A stretch of DNA of 64,000 nucleotides, taken from assembly GCF_003367175.1 (NCBI RefSeq), contig NZ_QRGA01000001.1, forward strand, positions 434,001 through 498,000, in the 5' to 3' direction. The notes under the pieces were generated by a model. The model saw only the letters and a list, made by a program, of their open reading frames with translations, did not search any database and was not told where the DNA came from. Every line of letters begins with the position of its first letter. Position 1 is the first letter of the stretch. The stretch is from Trinickia dinghuensis. Lineage in GTDB: Bacteria; Pseudomonadota; Gammaproteobacteria; Burkholderiales; Burkholderiaceae. Made by a program: the position numbers and the translations under genes. Below are positions 26,741-35,719 of the stretch, piece by piece.

Positions 26741-27340
26741 TTAGCGCTTACTCAGTCTCTTGCCCGCCTGCGTGAAAATCCCGCTCACGACGAGCGTGGA
26801 CGTCGTGCCGAGAATGACTTGCAAGAGCCGGGACAACGGTACGCCCCAGAGCGGGCCTTGCATCGGAACCAACAGCACGATCGTCGCCGTGATCGCGCCG
26901 AGGCGCGCCGCGCTACCCACGTTCACGCACCAACAGGCGAGGATCACGGCCGCTATTGTCGTCGCATAGCCGACGATCTCGTGCGCCCCGGCGCCGAGCC
27001 ATGCGCCGACGAAACCGAATAGCCCGCCGGCGAATGCGCCGATGAATTGATCGCGAGACAGATTGCGGGTGTCCGAATACCGATGCTGCGTGACGGCGAT
27101 GGCCGTAATCGCGGCCCAGAAGGGCTGCTTCGTGTCGAACGCACTCGCGATGCCATAGGCGAGGCACGCACCGCAGACGGCCTGCAACGCCATCAGGACG
27201 CCCTCCGAAATGCGATCCAGAAACGGCGAGCCCTTCACCAGATCGATCAACACGTTGGCAGCCTGCATGCGCGCCTCGTGGCGCTCTGCTTTCGTCTCTC
27301 CTTCCGTTTCCGTCGTCACTTCGCGCTCGTCGTCGGTCAT
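26741..27340 (-). CDS. FUSC-like membrane protein
   Basis: Membrane protein of 199 residues with a charged N-terminal tail (about 50 residues) and five to six helices. The motif AITAIAVTQHRYSDTRNLSRDQFIGAF-like region resembles the membrane half of FUSC/aromatic-acid-exporter proteins, which normally also have a large cytosolic domain; here it is absent. ATG 27340 is used because the longer frame before it is hydrophilic and lacks a start with a ribosome-binding site. It is divergent from the NRAMP gene across 144 bp. Function is a guess from fold. Confidence 0.6.
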   Translation of the reverse strand: MTDDEREVTTETEGETKAERHEARMQAANVLIDLVKGSPFLDRISEGVLMALQAVCGACLAYGIASAFDTKQPFWAAITAIAVTQHRYSDTRNLSRDQFIGAFAGGLFGFVGAWLGAGAHEIVGYATTIAAVILACWCVNVGSAARLGAITATIVLLVPMQGPLWGVPLSRLLQVILGTTSTLVVSGIFTQAGKRLSKR

Positions 27341-27484
27341 AGGCTGGTTTGGATTGTGAAGATTGTATAAGTCGGCAAATATCGTTCGAAGCCTTCGACG
27401 TCGGCGAACAAGATGGGTTCGCCGGACCCGCGTTGCCGACCAGGCCCGGTAATTGCAGACGGTTTGTCGTTCAAGGAGGGTCGC

Positions 27485-28777
27485 ATGGACGACGAGAAGC
27501 TCCAAGAACCGGAAAGTGCGGTCGAGGACGCGGTCGAACGATCATGGACCAAACGGCTCGGCCCGGGCTTGATCACGGGTGCGGCGGATGACGATCCCTC
27601 GGGAATCGGCACGTATTCGCAAGCGGGTGCGCAGTTCGGATACAACCTGTTGTGGACGCTGCTGCTGACCTACCCGCTCATGACGGCGATACAGCTCGTC
27701 AGCGCGTGCATCGGGCGTGTCACGGGCAAGGGCCTCGCATCCAACATGCGTGCTCACTACCCGAGGTGGCTGCTCTATGGCGCGGTGATCCTGTTGGTCA
27801 TCGCCAACGTCATCAACATCGCGGCGGATCTATCGGCGATGGGCGTATCGGCCCAATTACTGATAAGGACTCCTCAGCAGCTCAATGTCGTGGTGCTGGG
27901 CGGTTTGTCGGTCATCCTGCAGATCTTTATTCCCTATGATCGCTATGCGCGCCTGCTCAAGTGGATTGCGCTGGTACTCCTGGCTTACGTCGCCGTCGCC
28001 CTCGTCGTGCCGATCCACTGGGGCGACGTTGCTCATGCGATCGTGCTGCCGCGCTTCTCCCTCTCGTCCGACTACCTCACGACGGTCGTGGCCGTGCTCG
28101 GCACCACCATCAGCCCCTATCTGTTCTTCTGGCAGGCGTCGCAGGAGGTGGAGGAGATGCGATCGGAGCCCGGTCAAAAGCCATTGCGCCGCATGCCGCA
28201 TCAGGCGCCCGCGCAGTTGCGCCGCATCAACCTCGACACGTGGGTCGGCATGGGCGTGTCGAATGTCATCGCGTTCTTTATCGTATTGACCGCGGCAGCG
28301 ACGCTTCATCTGCATCACGTCGACGTTAAGACATCCGCCGACGCGGCGCGGGCGCTCGAACCGATCGGCGGCCGTTTCGCGTACGTGCTGTTTTCGTTGG
28401 GCATCATCGGGACGGGGTTGCTGGCGCTTCCCGTGCTTGCCGGATCGGCTGCCTACGCCGCCGCGGGCTGCTTTCGCTGGCGCAGCAGTCTCGCACTGCA
28501 TCTCACGCTCGCGCGCCAATTCTATGCGGTCATCGCCTTGTCGATCGTCGGCGGCGTAACGATCGCGTTCATGCATTTCGATCCGATCCGTGCGCTGTAC
28601 TGGAGCGCGGTGATCAATGGCGTCACCGCCGTGCCGATCATGGCGATCATCATGCACATGGCTCGAAGCAAGCGAATCATGGGCCAGTTCGCCGTCAAAG
28701 GCGCGATGGCCTGGGGCGGATGGCTTGCGACGATCGCGATGGCGATCGCGGCGGTGGGGGTGTTCGTGCCGGGGTAA
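27485..28777 (+). CDS. NRAMP-family divalent metal transporter, non-canonical
   Basis: Membrane transporter of 430 residues with about eleven helices of the LeuT fold. The family's helix-1 metal motif DPGN is replaced by D37-PSG, and the helix-6 motif with Met and His (MPH) by S210-PY (ISPYLFFWQASQE). Those residues coordinate Mn/Fe in MntH/DMT1, so this member may carry another ion or have changed selectivity. The family assignment is sound; the substrate is uncertain. ATG 27485 follows AAGGAGG. A 50-residue polar N-terminal part includes an acidic stretch. A GGTCGTCG stem-loop follows the stop directly. Confidence 0.85.
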   Translation: MDDEKLQEPESAVEDAVERSWTKRLGPGLITGAADDDPSGIGTYSQAGAQFGYNLLWTLLLTYPLMTAIQLVSACIGRVTGKGLASNMRAHYPRWLLYGAVILLVIANVINIAADLSAMGVSAQLLIRTPQQLNVVVLGGLSVILQIFIPYDRYARLLKWIALVLLAYVAVALVVPIHWGDVAHAIVLPRFSLSSDYLTTVVAVLGTTISPYLFFWQASQEVEEMRSEPGQKPLRRMPHQAPAQLRRINLDTWVGMGVSNVIAFFIVLTAAATLHLHHVDVKTSADAARALEPIGGRFAYVLFSLGIIGTGLLALPVLAGSAAYAAAGCFRWRSSLALHLTLARQFYAVIALSIVGGVTIAFMHFDPIRALYWSAVINGVTAVPIMAIIMHMARSKRIMGQFAVKGAMAWGGWLATIAMAIAAVGVFVPG

Positions 28778-28801
28778 GGTCGTCGTTTAGTTGCGACGAC
28801 C
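28778..28801 (+). terminator. Stem-loop directly after the NRAMP gene
   Basis: A perfect 8-bp stem, GGTCGTCG / CGACGACC, with an 8-base loop begins right after the stop codon. No U tract follows, so it could be a weak or Rho-assisted terminator, or an RNA-stabilising hairpin. Confidence 0.5.
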
Positions 28802-28839
28802 CTCCGGTTCTAGCTTGGTAGGATTTTTTATCGGGCCGA

Positions 28840-29040
28840 TCATCGGCACCCTTCTTCTTTTGTTTTCGGCCGCTGGGGCGGCTGCCGCGGGTCCGACCCG
28901 CGTCGTCCCGGCTCTCTGGCGCAGGCATCCGGCGGCGCGACGTAGGGCAAGTCGTCGCAGCAGCATGCGTAGATCGGGAATCCAAAGGCGTTCGTGCCGA
29001 CGATAGTGGTCGGTCCGTGCAGAGGACACACGGCGTTCAT
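28840..29040 (-). CDS. Small cysteine-rich hypothetical protein
   Basis: A 66-residue frame beginning MNAVCPLHGPTTIVG and containing YACCCDD, then a Pro/Arg/Lys-rich tail. The CPLHG...CCC pattern suggests a small metal-binding or zinc-ribbon-like knuckle. The ATG has GGGAGG 4 bases upstream, a strong ribosome-binding site that supports a real gene. It occupies the otherwise empty 348-bp space between the NRAMP and transaldolase genes, convergent with the former. No function recognised. Confidence 0.5.
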   Translation of the reverse strand: MNAVCPLHGPTTIVGTNAFGFPIYACCCDDLPYVAPPDACAREPGRRGSDPRQPPQRPKTKEEGCR

Positions 29041-29125
29041 GGTGCCTCCCGAAATTCAGTCGTCAAACCGAATATCGTACGCTTGGCGAGCCAGTTAGGC
29101 GAGGGTCGCTCGGAGCGGTTGCGAT

Positions 29126-30079
29126 TCAGCGCAACTCGTCTATCAATGTCTCGAGCTTGCGAGCATCCTGCGCAAAGACCCGGATCCCCTCGGCGAGCTT
29201 TTCGGTAGCCATCGCATCGTCGTTGAGTTGAAAACGAAATGCCGGCTCGTCGACGTCAATCCGTTCGATCGCCTCGTTCCTCGCAATCTGCGGAGTGAGT
29301 TTTCGTTCGACGAGGCCGGTGCTGTCGTGAAGCCTTTTCAGCAGATCCGGACTGATAGTCAGCAAGTCGCACCCCGCGAGCTCGGTGATTTGGCCAATCG
29401 TGCGAAAGCTCGCCCCCATTACCTCAGTGGCGTAACCGAATTTCCGGTAATACGCGTAGATCCGCCGTACGGACTGCACGCCGGGATCGTTCGCACCGCC
29501 GTTGCTAGCTTCGTCCCAATGGCCGCCGGCCCGGCTTTTGTACCAATCGTAGATGCGACCGACAAAAGGCGAGATCAGTTTGGCGCCCGCTTCGGCGCAG
29601 GCCGCCGCCTGGACGGGGGCAAACAGCAGCGTCATGTTGCAGTTGATGCCCTGCCTCTGGAGCGCTTCGGCTGCTCGGATACCCTCCCAGGTCGAAGCGA
29701 GCTTGATCAGCACCCGTTCGCGGGAAACGCCGGCTGCCTCATAGCGTTCGATCAGATCCACGCCCTTTTGAATCGAGCGCTCAGCGTCGAAGGAGAGTCG
29801 CGCATCGACCTCAGTCGATACGCGGCCCGGCACGGTCTTCAGAATCTCGCAGCCAAACGCAACGAGCAGGTGATCGATGACCGTGGCGGTCGCGCTGCCT
29901 TTGTTGTCGCGCACGCTTTTCTCCAGCAGCGGGCGATACGCGTCTTTTTGCACCGACTTCAGAATAAGCGATGGATTCGTGGTCGCGTCCTGCGGCTGGT
30001 ACTGCGCGAGTTCCTGAAAATCGCCGGTGTCCGCCACGACGGTCGTATATTGCTTCAATTGCTCGAGAGCATTGGTCAT
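29126..30079 (-). CDS. tal: Transaldolase
   Basis: Class I aldolase of 317 residues, the standard TalB length. It moves a dihydroxyacetone unit between sedoheptulose-7-phosphate/erythrose-4-phosphate and fructose-6-phosphate/glyceraldehyde-3-phosphate. The N-terminal signature DATTNPSL and the Schiff-base Lys in LIKLAST (K126) are intact. It is the last gene of the erythritol operon, 98 bp after transketolase, where it would consume the D-erythrose-4-phosphate made upstream. A housekeeping tal probably exists elsewhere; that is inference. Confidence 0.95.
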   Translation of the reverse strand: MTNALEQLKQYTTVVADTGDFQELAQYQPQDATTNPSLILKSVQKDAYRPLLEKSVRDNKGSATATVIDHLLVAFGCEILKTVPGRVSTEVDARLSFDAERSIQKGVDLIERYEAAGVSRERVLIKLASTWEGIRAAEALQRQGINCNMTLLFAPVQAAACAEAGAKLISPFVGRIYDWYKSRAGGHWDEASNGGANDPGVQSVRRIYAYYRKFGYATEVMGASFRTIGQITELAGCDLLTISPDLLKRLHDSTGLVERKLTPQIARNEAIERIDVDEPAFRFQLNDDAMATEKLAEGIRVFAQDARKLETLIDELR

Positions 30080-30177
30080 ATCAAGCTCCGGCGCGATGGC
30101 GCCATGGATGGAGAACGACTATTTGGGCTTTGGAATGCCGCTCACCTCCGGGGAGGCGGCGGCCTGCGGGTACGACG

Positions 30178-32205
30178 TCAGCGATCCGACTCGGCCGAGA
30201 TCGCCAGGGCTTGTTCGATCACACGCTCGACCGTCAGCCCGAAATGCTCGAACAGCACACCGGCCGGGGCCGACTCGCCGAACGTGTCGATGCCGACCAC
30301 ACCGCCTTCCAGGCCCACATACTTGCGCCAGAAGTCCGGATGCGCGGCTTCGACCGCGACGCGGCGCGTGCCCCTCGGAAGCACGCTCTCCCGGTATTGA
30401 GCGTCCTGCTTGTCGAACACGTTGGTCGACGGCATGGACACCACGCGAGCGCCTACTCCGTCGCGTTCCAGGGCTTGTGCGGCCTTCATCGCAAGTTCGA
30501 CTTCGGAACCCGTGGCGATCAGGACGAGTTTTCGGCCCGGGACGTTGTCTGGCCAATCTCTTAGAACGTAGCCGCCCCTTGCAATGTTCGCGATCTGCTC
30601 ATCCGTGCGAGGATTGAATGCTAGATTCTGACGGCTGAAGATCAGGCACGATGGGCCTTTGTGTTCGACGGCTTGCGTCCACGCAACGGCCGTCTCAACG
30701 GTATCGGCCGGACGCCACACCACCATGTGCGGTATGAGGCGCAGGCTCGCGACATGTTCGATCGACTGGTGCGTCGGACCATCTTCGCCCAGGCCGATAG
30801 AGTCGTGCGTGAATACGAAGATGGACGGCGACTTCATCAGCGCGGCGACGCGCAGCGCATTGCGGCTGTAGTCGGAGAACGTCAGAAACGTGCCGCCGAA
30901 CGCTTTGTGGCCGCCGTGCAGTGCGAGGCCGTTGATCACGGCGCTCATACCGAATTCGCGCACGCCGTAGTTGATGTAGTTGCCTGCCGCGCCTCCCTCG
31001 CCGACACGCACGTATGTCGCCGCACGCCAGTTCGTGAGGTTCGATCCAGTCAGGTCGGCCGAGCCGCCGCATAGTTCCGGTAGTACCGCGGAGATACCTT
31101 CGATGGCCTGCTGCGACGCCTTCCGGGTCGCGACGGTTTCAGCCCGGTCGTTCGCGACCGCAACGATGGCCCTTGCCTTCTCCTCCCAGTTCTCCGGGAG
31201 TTCGTTCGCCATGCGGCGCTCGAATTCGGCCGCCTCCCGCGGATACTTGGCACGATAGGCCGCGAACGCGATGTTCCATTCGGCTTCGACCGTCGCGCCT
31301 GCTTTCGTCGCGTCCCACGCCGCGTAGATTTCCTGCGGAATCGCGAAAGGTGCGTAATGCCAGCCGAGCTTCTCTCGGGTCGCGGCGACCTCCTTCTCGC
31401 CTAGCGCCGCACCGTGCGCGTCGTGCGTGCCGGCTTTGTTCGGCGAACCTTCCCCAATGACGGTCTTGCAGCAGATCAGCGTCGGCTTGTCCGATTCCTT
31501 TGCCCTGCGGATCGCCGCATCGACCGCTTCCACGTCGTGGCCGGACACGTCGGGAATCACACTCCAGCCATACGCTTCGAAACGCTTCGGCGTGTCGTCT
31601 CGAAACCAGTGAACGACTTCGCCATCGATCGAGATGCCGTTGTCGTCGTAGAAAGCGATCAGCTTGTTCAGCTTCAGAACGCCGGCGAGCGAACACGCCT
31701 CGTGCGAAATGCCTTCCATCAGGCAGCCGTCGCCGAGGAACACGTACGTATGGTGATCGACGATCTTCGCATCGGGCTTGTTGAACTCGTTCGCGAGTAG
31801 CGACTCGGCCAGTGCCATGCCGACCGCGTTCGCAAGCCCCTGCCCCAGTGGCCCCGTGGTCGTCTCGACGCCTGGCGTGATCCCGTATTCGGGGTGACCC
31901 GGCGTTTTCGAATGCAGTTGGCGAAAGTTCTTGAGCTCTTCGATCGGCAGCGCATAGCCCGTCAAATGCAGCAGCGCGTACAGCAGCATCGAGCCGTGGC
32001 CGTTCGACAGCACGAAGCGGTCGCGATCGGCCCAATGCGGGTTATTCGGGTTGTGACGCAGATGGCGCGACCACAACGCAACGCCGATTTCGGCCATGCC
32101 CATCGGCATGCCTGGATGGCCGGAATTCGCTTGTTGAACGGCGTCCATGGCGAGCGCGCGAATCGCGTTGGCCATTGCCGTGTTCGAGATGTCGGTGGTT
32201 TTCAT
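30178..32205 (-). CDS. tkt: Transketolase
   Basis: Thiamine-diphosphate enzyme of 675 residues that transfers two-carbon units between pentose-phosphate sugars, including erythrose-4-phosphate. It has the N-terminal GHPGMPMG motif, the TPP/Mg motif GDGCLMEG...N and the pyrimidine-domain Glu region ([14 protein letters not shown]). The ATG at 32205 is one base after the rpiB-like stop, so the genes are coupled; the frame is open upstream through that gene, which I treat as chance. It directly follows the erythrose-4-phosphate-producing steps of the operon. Confidence 0.95.
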   Translation of the reverse strand: MKTTDISNTAMANAIRALAMDAVQQANSGHPGMPMGMAEIGVALWSRHLRHNPNNPHWADRDRFVLSNGHGSMLLYALLHLTGYALPIEELKNFRQLHSKTPGHPEYGITPGVETTTGPLGQGLANAVGMALAESLLANEFNKPDAKIVDHHTYVFLGDGCLMEGISHEACSLAGVLKLNKLIAFYDDNGISIDGEVVHWFRDDTPKRFEAYGWSVIPDVSGHDVEAVDAAIRRAKESDKPTLICCKTVIGEGSPNKAGTHDAHGAALGEKEVAATREKLGWHYAPFAIPQEIYAAWDATKAGATVEAEWNIAFAAYRAKYPREAAEFERRMANELPENWEEKARAIVAVANDRAETVATRKASQQAIEGISAVLPELCGGSADLTGSNLTNWRAATYVRVGEGGAAGNYINYGVREFGMSAVINGLALHGGHKAFGGTFLTFSDYSRNALRVAALMKSPSIFVFTHDSIGLGEDGPTHQSIEHVASLRLIPHMVVWRPADTVETAVAWTQAVEHKGPSCLIFSRQNLAFNPRTDEQIANIARGGYVLRDWPDNVPGRKLVLIATGSEVELAMKAAQALERDGVGARVVSMPSTNVFDKQDAQYRESVLPRGTRRVAVEAAHPDFWRKYVGLEGGVVGIDTFGESAPAGVLFEHFGLTVERVIEQALAISAESDR

Positions 32206-32206
32206 G

Positions 32207-32662
32207 TTACCGGTGGTGATATTTCGAATCCACGCCGTTAATTGCCGCGACGTTGCTCGCACTCCGTCCGTTTTCATCGAACGAATTTTCCAGGAATGCA
32301 TCGGCAATGGCTTTGGCCACTTCAGGCCCGATCACACGCGAACCCATCGTGATGATCTGCGCATTGTTCGAGAGCGCCGCGCGCTCCGCGGAATAAGTGT
32401 CGTGGCACAACGCGGCTCGGATGCCCGGCACCTTGTTCGCCGATATGCAGACACCAATGCCGGTGCCGCAGACCAGAATCGCCCGGTCGTATTCGCCGCC
32501 GATCACGCCCGTTGCAACACGGTCTGAAAGATCGGCATAGAACTCGTTCGGATTCGATTCGTTGCTCGACACGTCAAAGACTTCGAAGCGATCCTTCAGA
32601 TAGTCGGCCAGCACGCGAGCCAATCCGACTCCGGCGCTGTCGCCTCCAATGGCCACTTTCAT
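32207..32662 (-). CDS. eryI: RpiB/LacAB-family tetrose-phosphate isomerase (EryI-like)
   Basis: Isomerase of 151 residues. The fold and the catalytic Cys region ([14 protein letters not shown]) match RpiB. The N-terminal signature reads GDSAG instead of the DHAG usual in ribose-5-phosphate isomerase B. In erythritol loci, a diverged RpiB (EryI/DerI) makes D-erythrose-4-phosphate from D-erythrulose-4-phosphate; the neighbours here make that the best reading. ATG 32662 has GGAG in front. The gene lies between the tpiA-like and transketolase genes. Plain ribose-5-phosphate isomerase activity is the alternative. Confidence 0.8.
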   Translation of the reverse strand: MKVAIGGDSAGVGLARVLADYLKDRFEVFDVSSNESNPNEFYADLSDRVATGVIGGEYDRAILVCGTGIGVCISANKVPGIRAALCHDTYSAERAALSNNAQIITMGSRVIGPEVAKAIADAFLENSFDENGRSASNVAAINGVDSKYHHR

Positions 32663-32705
32663 GGCGATCTCCTTGAAAATAAGGGTTTGCAAGCCGGCGT
32701 CGGGG

Positions 32706-33467
32706 TCAGAGAACGGCCCCGACGCGCTTCAATATGTCCAGATACCCACTCGCGCTCCACGCCGAACGGCCGATGAACAAACCGTCGATATTCGGGCCGG
32801 CGGTGAGTTCCGCGCAGTTGTCCGGGTTGACCGACCCACCGTACAAGCACGGTATGCGGCGACCGAGAATCGCCTGCGCTGCCTGAATGATTTCCGCCTG
32901 CCGCGCGTCGGCGTATTCGGGGCTGGCGGGAAGGCCGTGTTCCCCAATCGCCCACACCGGCTCGTACGCGAGCAAAATCGGCGCGGCACGCTGTTGCGGG
33001 GCGAGTTTCGCCAGTGCGCCACGAACTTGCGCAGCCAGAACCGCCGTGGCGCGGCCGCTGTGCTTGTCCTCGAGCGTCTCGCCGATACAGATCAACGGCG
33101 TGAGTCCGTGGCGCACGGCCGCCTCGACTTTGAGGCCCACGGTGTCGTCGGTTTCGCCAAAATGCTCGCGCCGCTCGGAATGGCCTAGCTCGACGAGGTC
33201 CATGCCGCAATCGACCAGCATCGGAGCAGAAATTTCGCCGGTCCACGCGCCACGCTCGGCCCAGTGCATGTTTTGCGCGCCAACCTTGACGCCGGTCTCG
33301 GCCAGAATCGATTTGACCTCTCGAATCGCGGTAAACGGCGGAATCACGAAGCGCTGGATTCGAGGATCGTCGGAGCTGGTGAGCATGCGCTCGGCAAACG
33401 CCATGGCGTCCGCCAGCGTCTTGTTCATTTTCCAGCTGGTACCGACCCAAAACAGGGAATCAGTCAT
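32706..33467 (-). CDS. eryH: Triosephosphate isomerase-family protein (EryH/TpiA2-like)
   Basis: TIM-barrel isomerase of 253 residues with all TpiA catalytic parts: Lys in GTSWKMN, His in ELGHSERR and Glu in [10 protein letters not shown]. In Brucella the paralogue TpiA2/EryH isomerises a tetrulose phosphate in erythritol catabolism, and the context here is the same. ATG 33467 has no good ribosome-binding site, and a TTG six codons upstream is no better, so the start is uncertain. It lies 110 bp after the binding-protein gene, with a hairpin in that gap. Confidence 0.82.
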   Translation of the reverse strand: MTDSLFWVGTSWKMNKTLADAMAFAERMLTSSDDPRIQRFVIPPFTAIREVKSILAETGVKVGAQNMHWAERGAWTGEISAPMLVDCGMDLVELGHSERREHFGETDDTVGLKVEAAVRHGLTPLICIGETLEDKHSGRATAVLAAQVRGALAKLAPQQRAAPILLAYEPVWAIGEHGLPASPEYADARQAEIIQAAQAILGRRIPCLYGGSVNPDNCAELTAGPNIDGLFIGRSAWSASGYLDILKRVGAVL

Positions 33468-33501
33468 GATGAACTTGTTGCGCAAGGGAGCTTACGTTTC
33501 G

Positions 33502-33518
33502 CGGCGCATACCGCGCCG
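33502..33518 (-). terminator. Intercistronic stem-loop after the binding-protein gene
   Basis: CGGCGC / GCGCCG with a 5-base loop lies 60 bases past the stop of the periplasmic-binding-protein gene. Such hairpins commonly protect binding-protein mRNA or attenuate downstream genes. There is no U tract. Confidence 0.35.
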
Positions 33519-33577
33519 GAACCGACGGAAATGCATCGAGCCGTCGGCACGGCGCCGAACGGCACGCGTCCGTCACA

Positions 33578-34531
33578 TCATTTCGACAGCACGAACGGCG
33601 AGGTGTACTTCGAAGCATTCGCCTTGGTGATCAGTACGCAGTCGAAAAGCTGCTTCTCGCTCGATGCGCCCGTCTTGCCGGTTTTCAGGAATTGATCCGC
33701 CTCCTGCACCGCTTTGGCGGAGAACACGGCAACCGGCTGCAGCACCGTGTACTGCAACTCGCCGGCCCTGACCGCCTCGACCGCGGCAGGCGAACCGTCA
33801 AAGCCGCCTACCTTCACGCTCTTGAGCTTGCCGGCCTGCTTGAGCGCCGCGATCGCGCCGAGTGCCATTTCGTCGTTGCCGCTGATGACGCCGGCGATGT
33901 CGGGATGCGCCTGCAGCAGGCTTTGCGTCGCATTGAAGCCTTGCGTGCGGTCCCAGTTCGCCACCTGCGAGCCCACCATCTTCAGATCCGGGTACTGGCT
34001 CAGCACGGATTTATAGCCGTTCGAGCGCGTCGCCGCGTTGTTGTCGGACGGCGCGCCGAGCAATTCGACATAGTTGCCCTTCGAGCCGACATCCTTGACC
34101 CATTGCTGAGCGCCCAGCGCGGCGCCTTGCGCGTTGTTCGAAACCAGTTGCGCCTTGGCGAGCCCCGGCTGGTTGATTTCCGCGTTGACGAGGAACACCG
34201 GAATGTGCGCGGCGACCGCCTTCTTCACCGCGCCAACGGAACCGCTGGCGTTCGCCGGATCGAGAATGATCGCGACCGACTTGTTGGTGATGGCAGTGTC
34301 GACCTGCTGACTCTCGGTATTCGTGTCGCCTTTCGACGCGGAGACGTTGACGGTGTAGCCGAGCTTCTTGGCCTCGGCCGAAGCGATATTGCCCTCGGCA
34401 AGCCAGTACGGATTCGCAGGATCGTTCACGATGATGCTGATGAGGCCGCCGGCGGCGTGAGCCTGGCCGGCGAACAAGGGCGCGGCCAAGGCAACGGCAG
34501 CAAGGATGGTGGTCTTTGTCTTCATAGTCAT
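33578..34531 (-). CDS. Sugar ABC transporter periplasmic binding protein
   Basis: RbsB-type (Peripla_BP_4) protein of 317 residues with a cleavable signal peptide ending AGQAHA. It captures the sugar alcohol, by context probably erythritol, and delivers it to the RbsC/RbsA-type permease and ATPase encoded just upstream. Typical features: the first strand ISIIVNDPANPYW, the hinge segments and the GNDEMALGAIAAL motif. ATG 34531 is used; a second ATG two codons on is equally possible. Third component of the importer. Confidence 0.9.
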   Translation of the reverse strand: MTMKTKTTILAAVALAAPLFAGQAHAAGGLISIIVNDPANPYWLAEGNIASAEAKKLGYTVNVSASKGDTNTESQQVDTAITNKSVAIILDPANASGSVGAVKKAVAAHIPVFLVNAEINQPGLAKAQLVSNNAQGAALGAQQWVKDVGSKGNYVELLGAPSDNNAATRSNGYKSVLSQYPDLKMVGSQVANWDRTQGFNATQSLLQAHPDIAGVISGNDEMALGAIAALKQAGKLKSVKVGGFDGSPAAVEAVRAGELQYTVLQPVAVFSAKAVQEADQFLKTGKTGASSEKQLFDCVLITKANASKYTSPFVLSK

Positions 34532-34600
34532 GTGAGGTCTCTTCTTGAATAGGTGATGACGTAGAGCTTCAATACACTTCCCACTTGCAGGTCGTACTGC

Positions 34601-35692
34601 TTATGCCTTGCCGCCTTGCGGAGAAGCCAGTTGTCCACCGGTCGGCGCGGGACGCTTGACACGGCGGCGATATTGAATGGCGTTCAGCAACACCGCGAGG
34701 ACGATGACCGCGCCGGTGAATACGGTTTGCCAGTAAGACGAAATGCCGATGATCACGAGACCGTCGGACAGAAAGCCGATCACGAATGCGCCGAGCAGCG
34801 TGCCGCGGATGTTGCCGGTGCCGCCCATCAGCGACGCGCCGCCGATCACCACGGCCGCGATGGCCGTCAGTTCGTAGGTCGTGCCCGCCGTCGGCCCGGC
34901 GGACGTGAGCTGCGAGGAGAGAATCAGCCCGGCGACCGCGGCACAGACGCCGGAAAGCATGTACACGCCGATTTGCACGTGCTTTACCGGCACGCCGGAG
35001 AGTTCCGCCGCGCGAGCATTGCCGCCCGAGGCGTAAAGCCAGCGGCCGAATGCCGAACGATTGAGCGCTATGCTGCACAGCACCGCGATGACGGCCAGAA
35101 TCAGCACGCCTACCGGCACGTCGAAAAGCCGGTCGAAGCCCAGCCAATCGAAACCGGTATTGCCCAGATCGGCCCTTCCGCCGAGGTTGTTGTACGTCAG
35201 GCCGTTGGTCATCAGCAGGGCGAATCCGCGCACGACGTACATCACGCCGAGCGTGGCGACGAACGCCGGCACCTTGAAGCGCGCGATAAGAATCCCGTTG
35301 ACGAGGCCGATGAAAGCACCGAGCGCGCAGCACAGCACCACGACCACCCAGACCGACGGATACAGCACGACGCCGAACATTTTCAGCGTCACGCCTTGCA
35401 TGAAGAAGCCCGCGACGACACCCGATAGCCCGAGCGTGGAACCGACCGACAAGTCGATCCCTCCGTTGATGATGACGAGCAGCATGCCGATCGCAAGGAT
35501 CCCGTAGATGGCCACGTGCGAGGCCATCGTCAGGAAGTTTTCCAGCGCGAAGTAATTGGGTGAAAGACAGGAAAAGATGATGATGATGGCAATCAGCGCG
35601 AAGAACGCACGTCCTTCGAGCAGAATCTTGCCAAGGTCAAACCCTTCCGCGCCGAAGCGGTGGGATCTCGATGTTTTGGCGGCATAGCTCAT
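34601..35692 (-). CDS. Sugar ABC transporter permease (RbsC type)
   Basis: Inner-membrane permease of 363 residues with about ten helices. It carries the family motif IINGGIDLSVGS and the ATPase-contact region SGGNARAAELSGVPV. It forms the channel of the erythritol importer with the tandem ATPase upstream and the binding protein downstream. The ATG at 35692 is preferred to a TTG two codons earlier, which would leave only 3 bases to the GGAG ribosome-binding site. Confidence 0.92.
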   Translation of the reverse strand: MSYAAKTSRSHRFGAEGFDLGKILLEGRAFFALIAIIIIFSCLSPNYFALENFLTMASHVAIYGILAIGMLLVIINGGIDLSVGSTLGLSGVVAGFFMQGVTLKMFGVVLYPSVWVVVVLCCALGAFIGLVNGILIARFKVPAFVATLGVMYVVRGFALLMTNGLTYNNLGGRADLGNTGFDWLGFDRLFDVPVGVLILAVIAVLCSIALNRSAFGRWLYASGGNARAAELSGVPVKHVQIGVYMLSGVCAAVAGLILSSQLTSAGPTAGTTYELTAIAAVVIGGASLMGGTGNIRGTLLGAFVIGFLSDGLVIIGISSYWQTVFTGAVIVLAVLLNAIQYRRRVKRPAPTGGQLASPQGGKA

Positions 35693-35719
35693 GTTCAATG
35701 TCTCCAGGCGTAGCTACTG

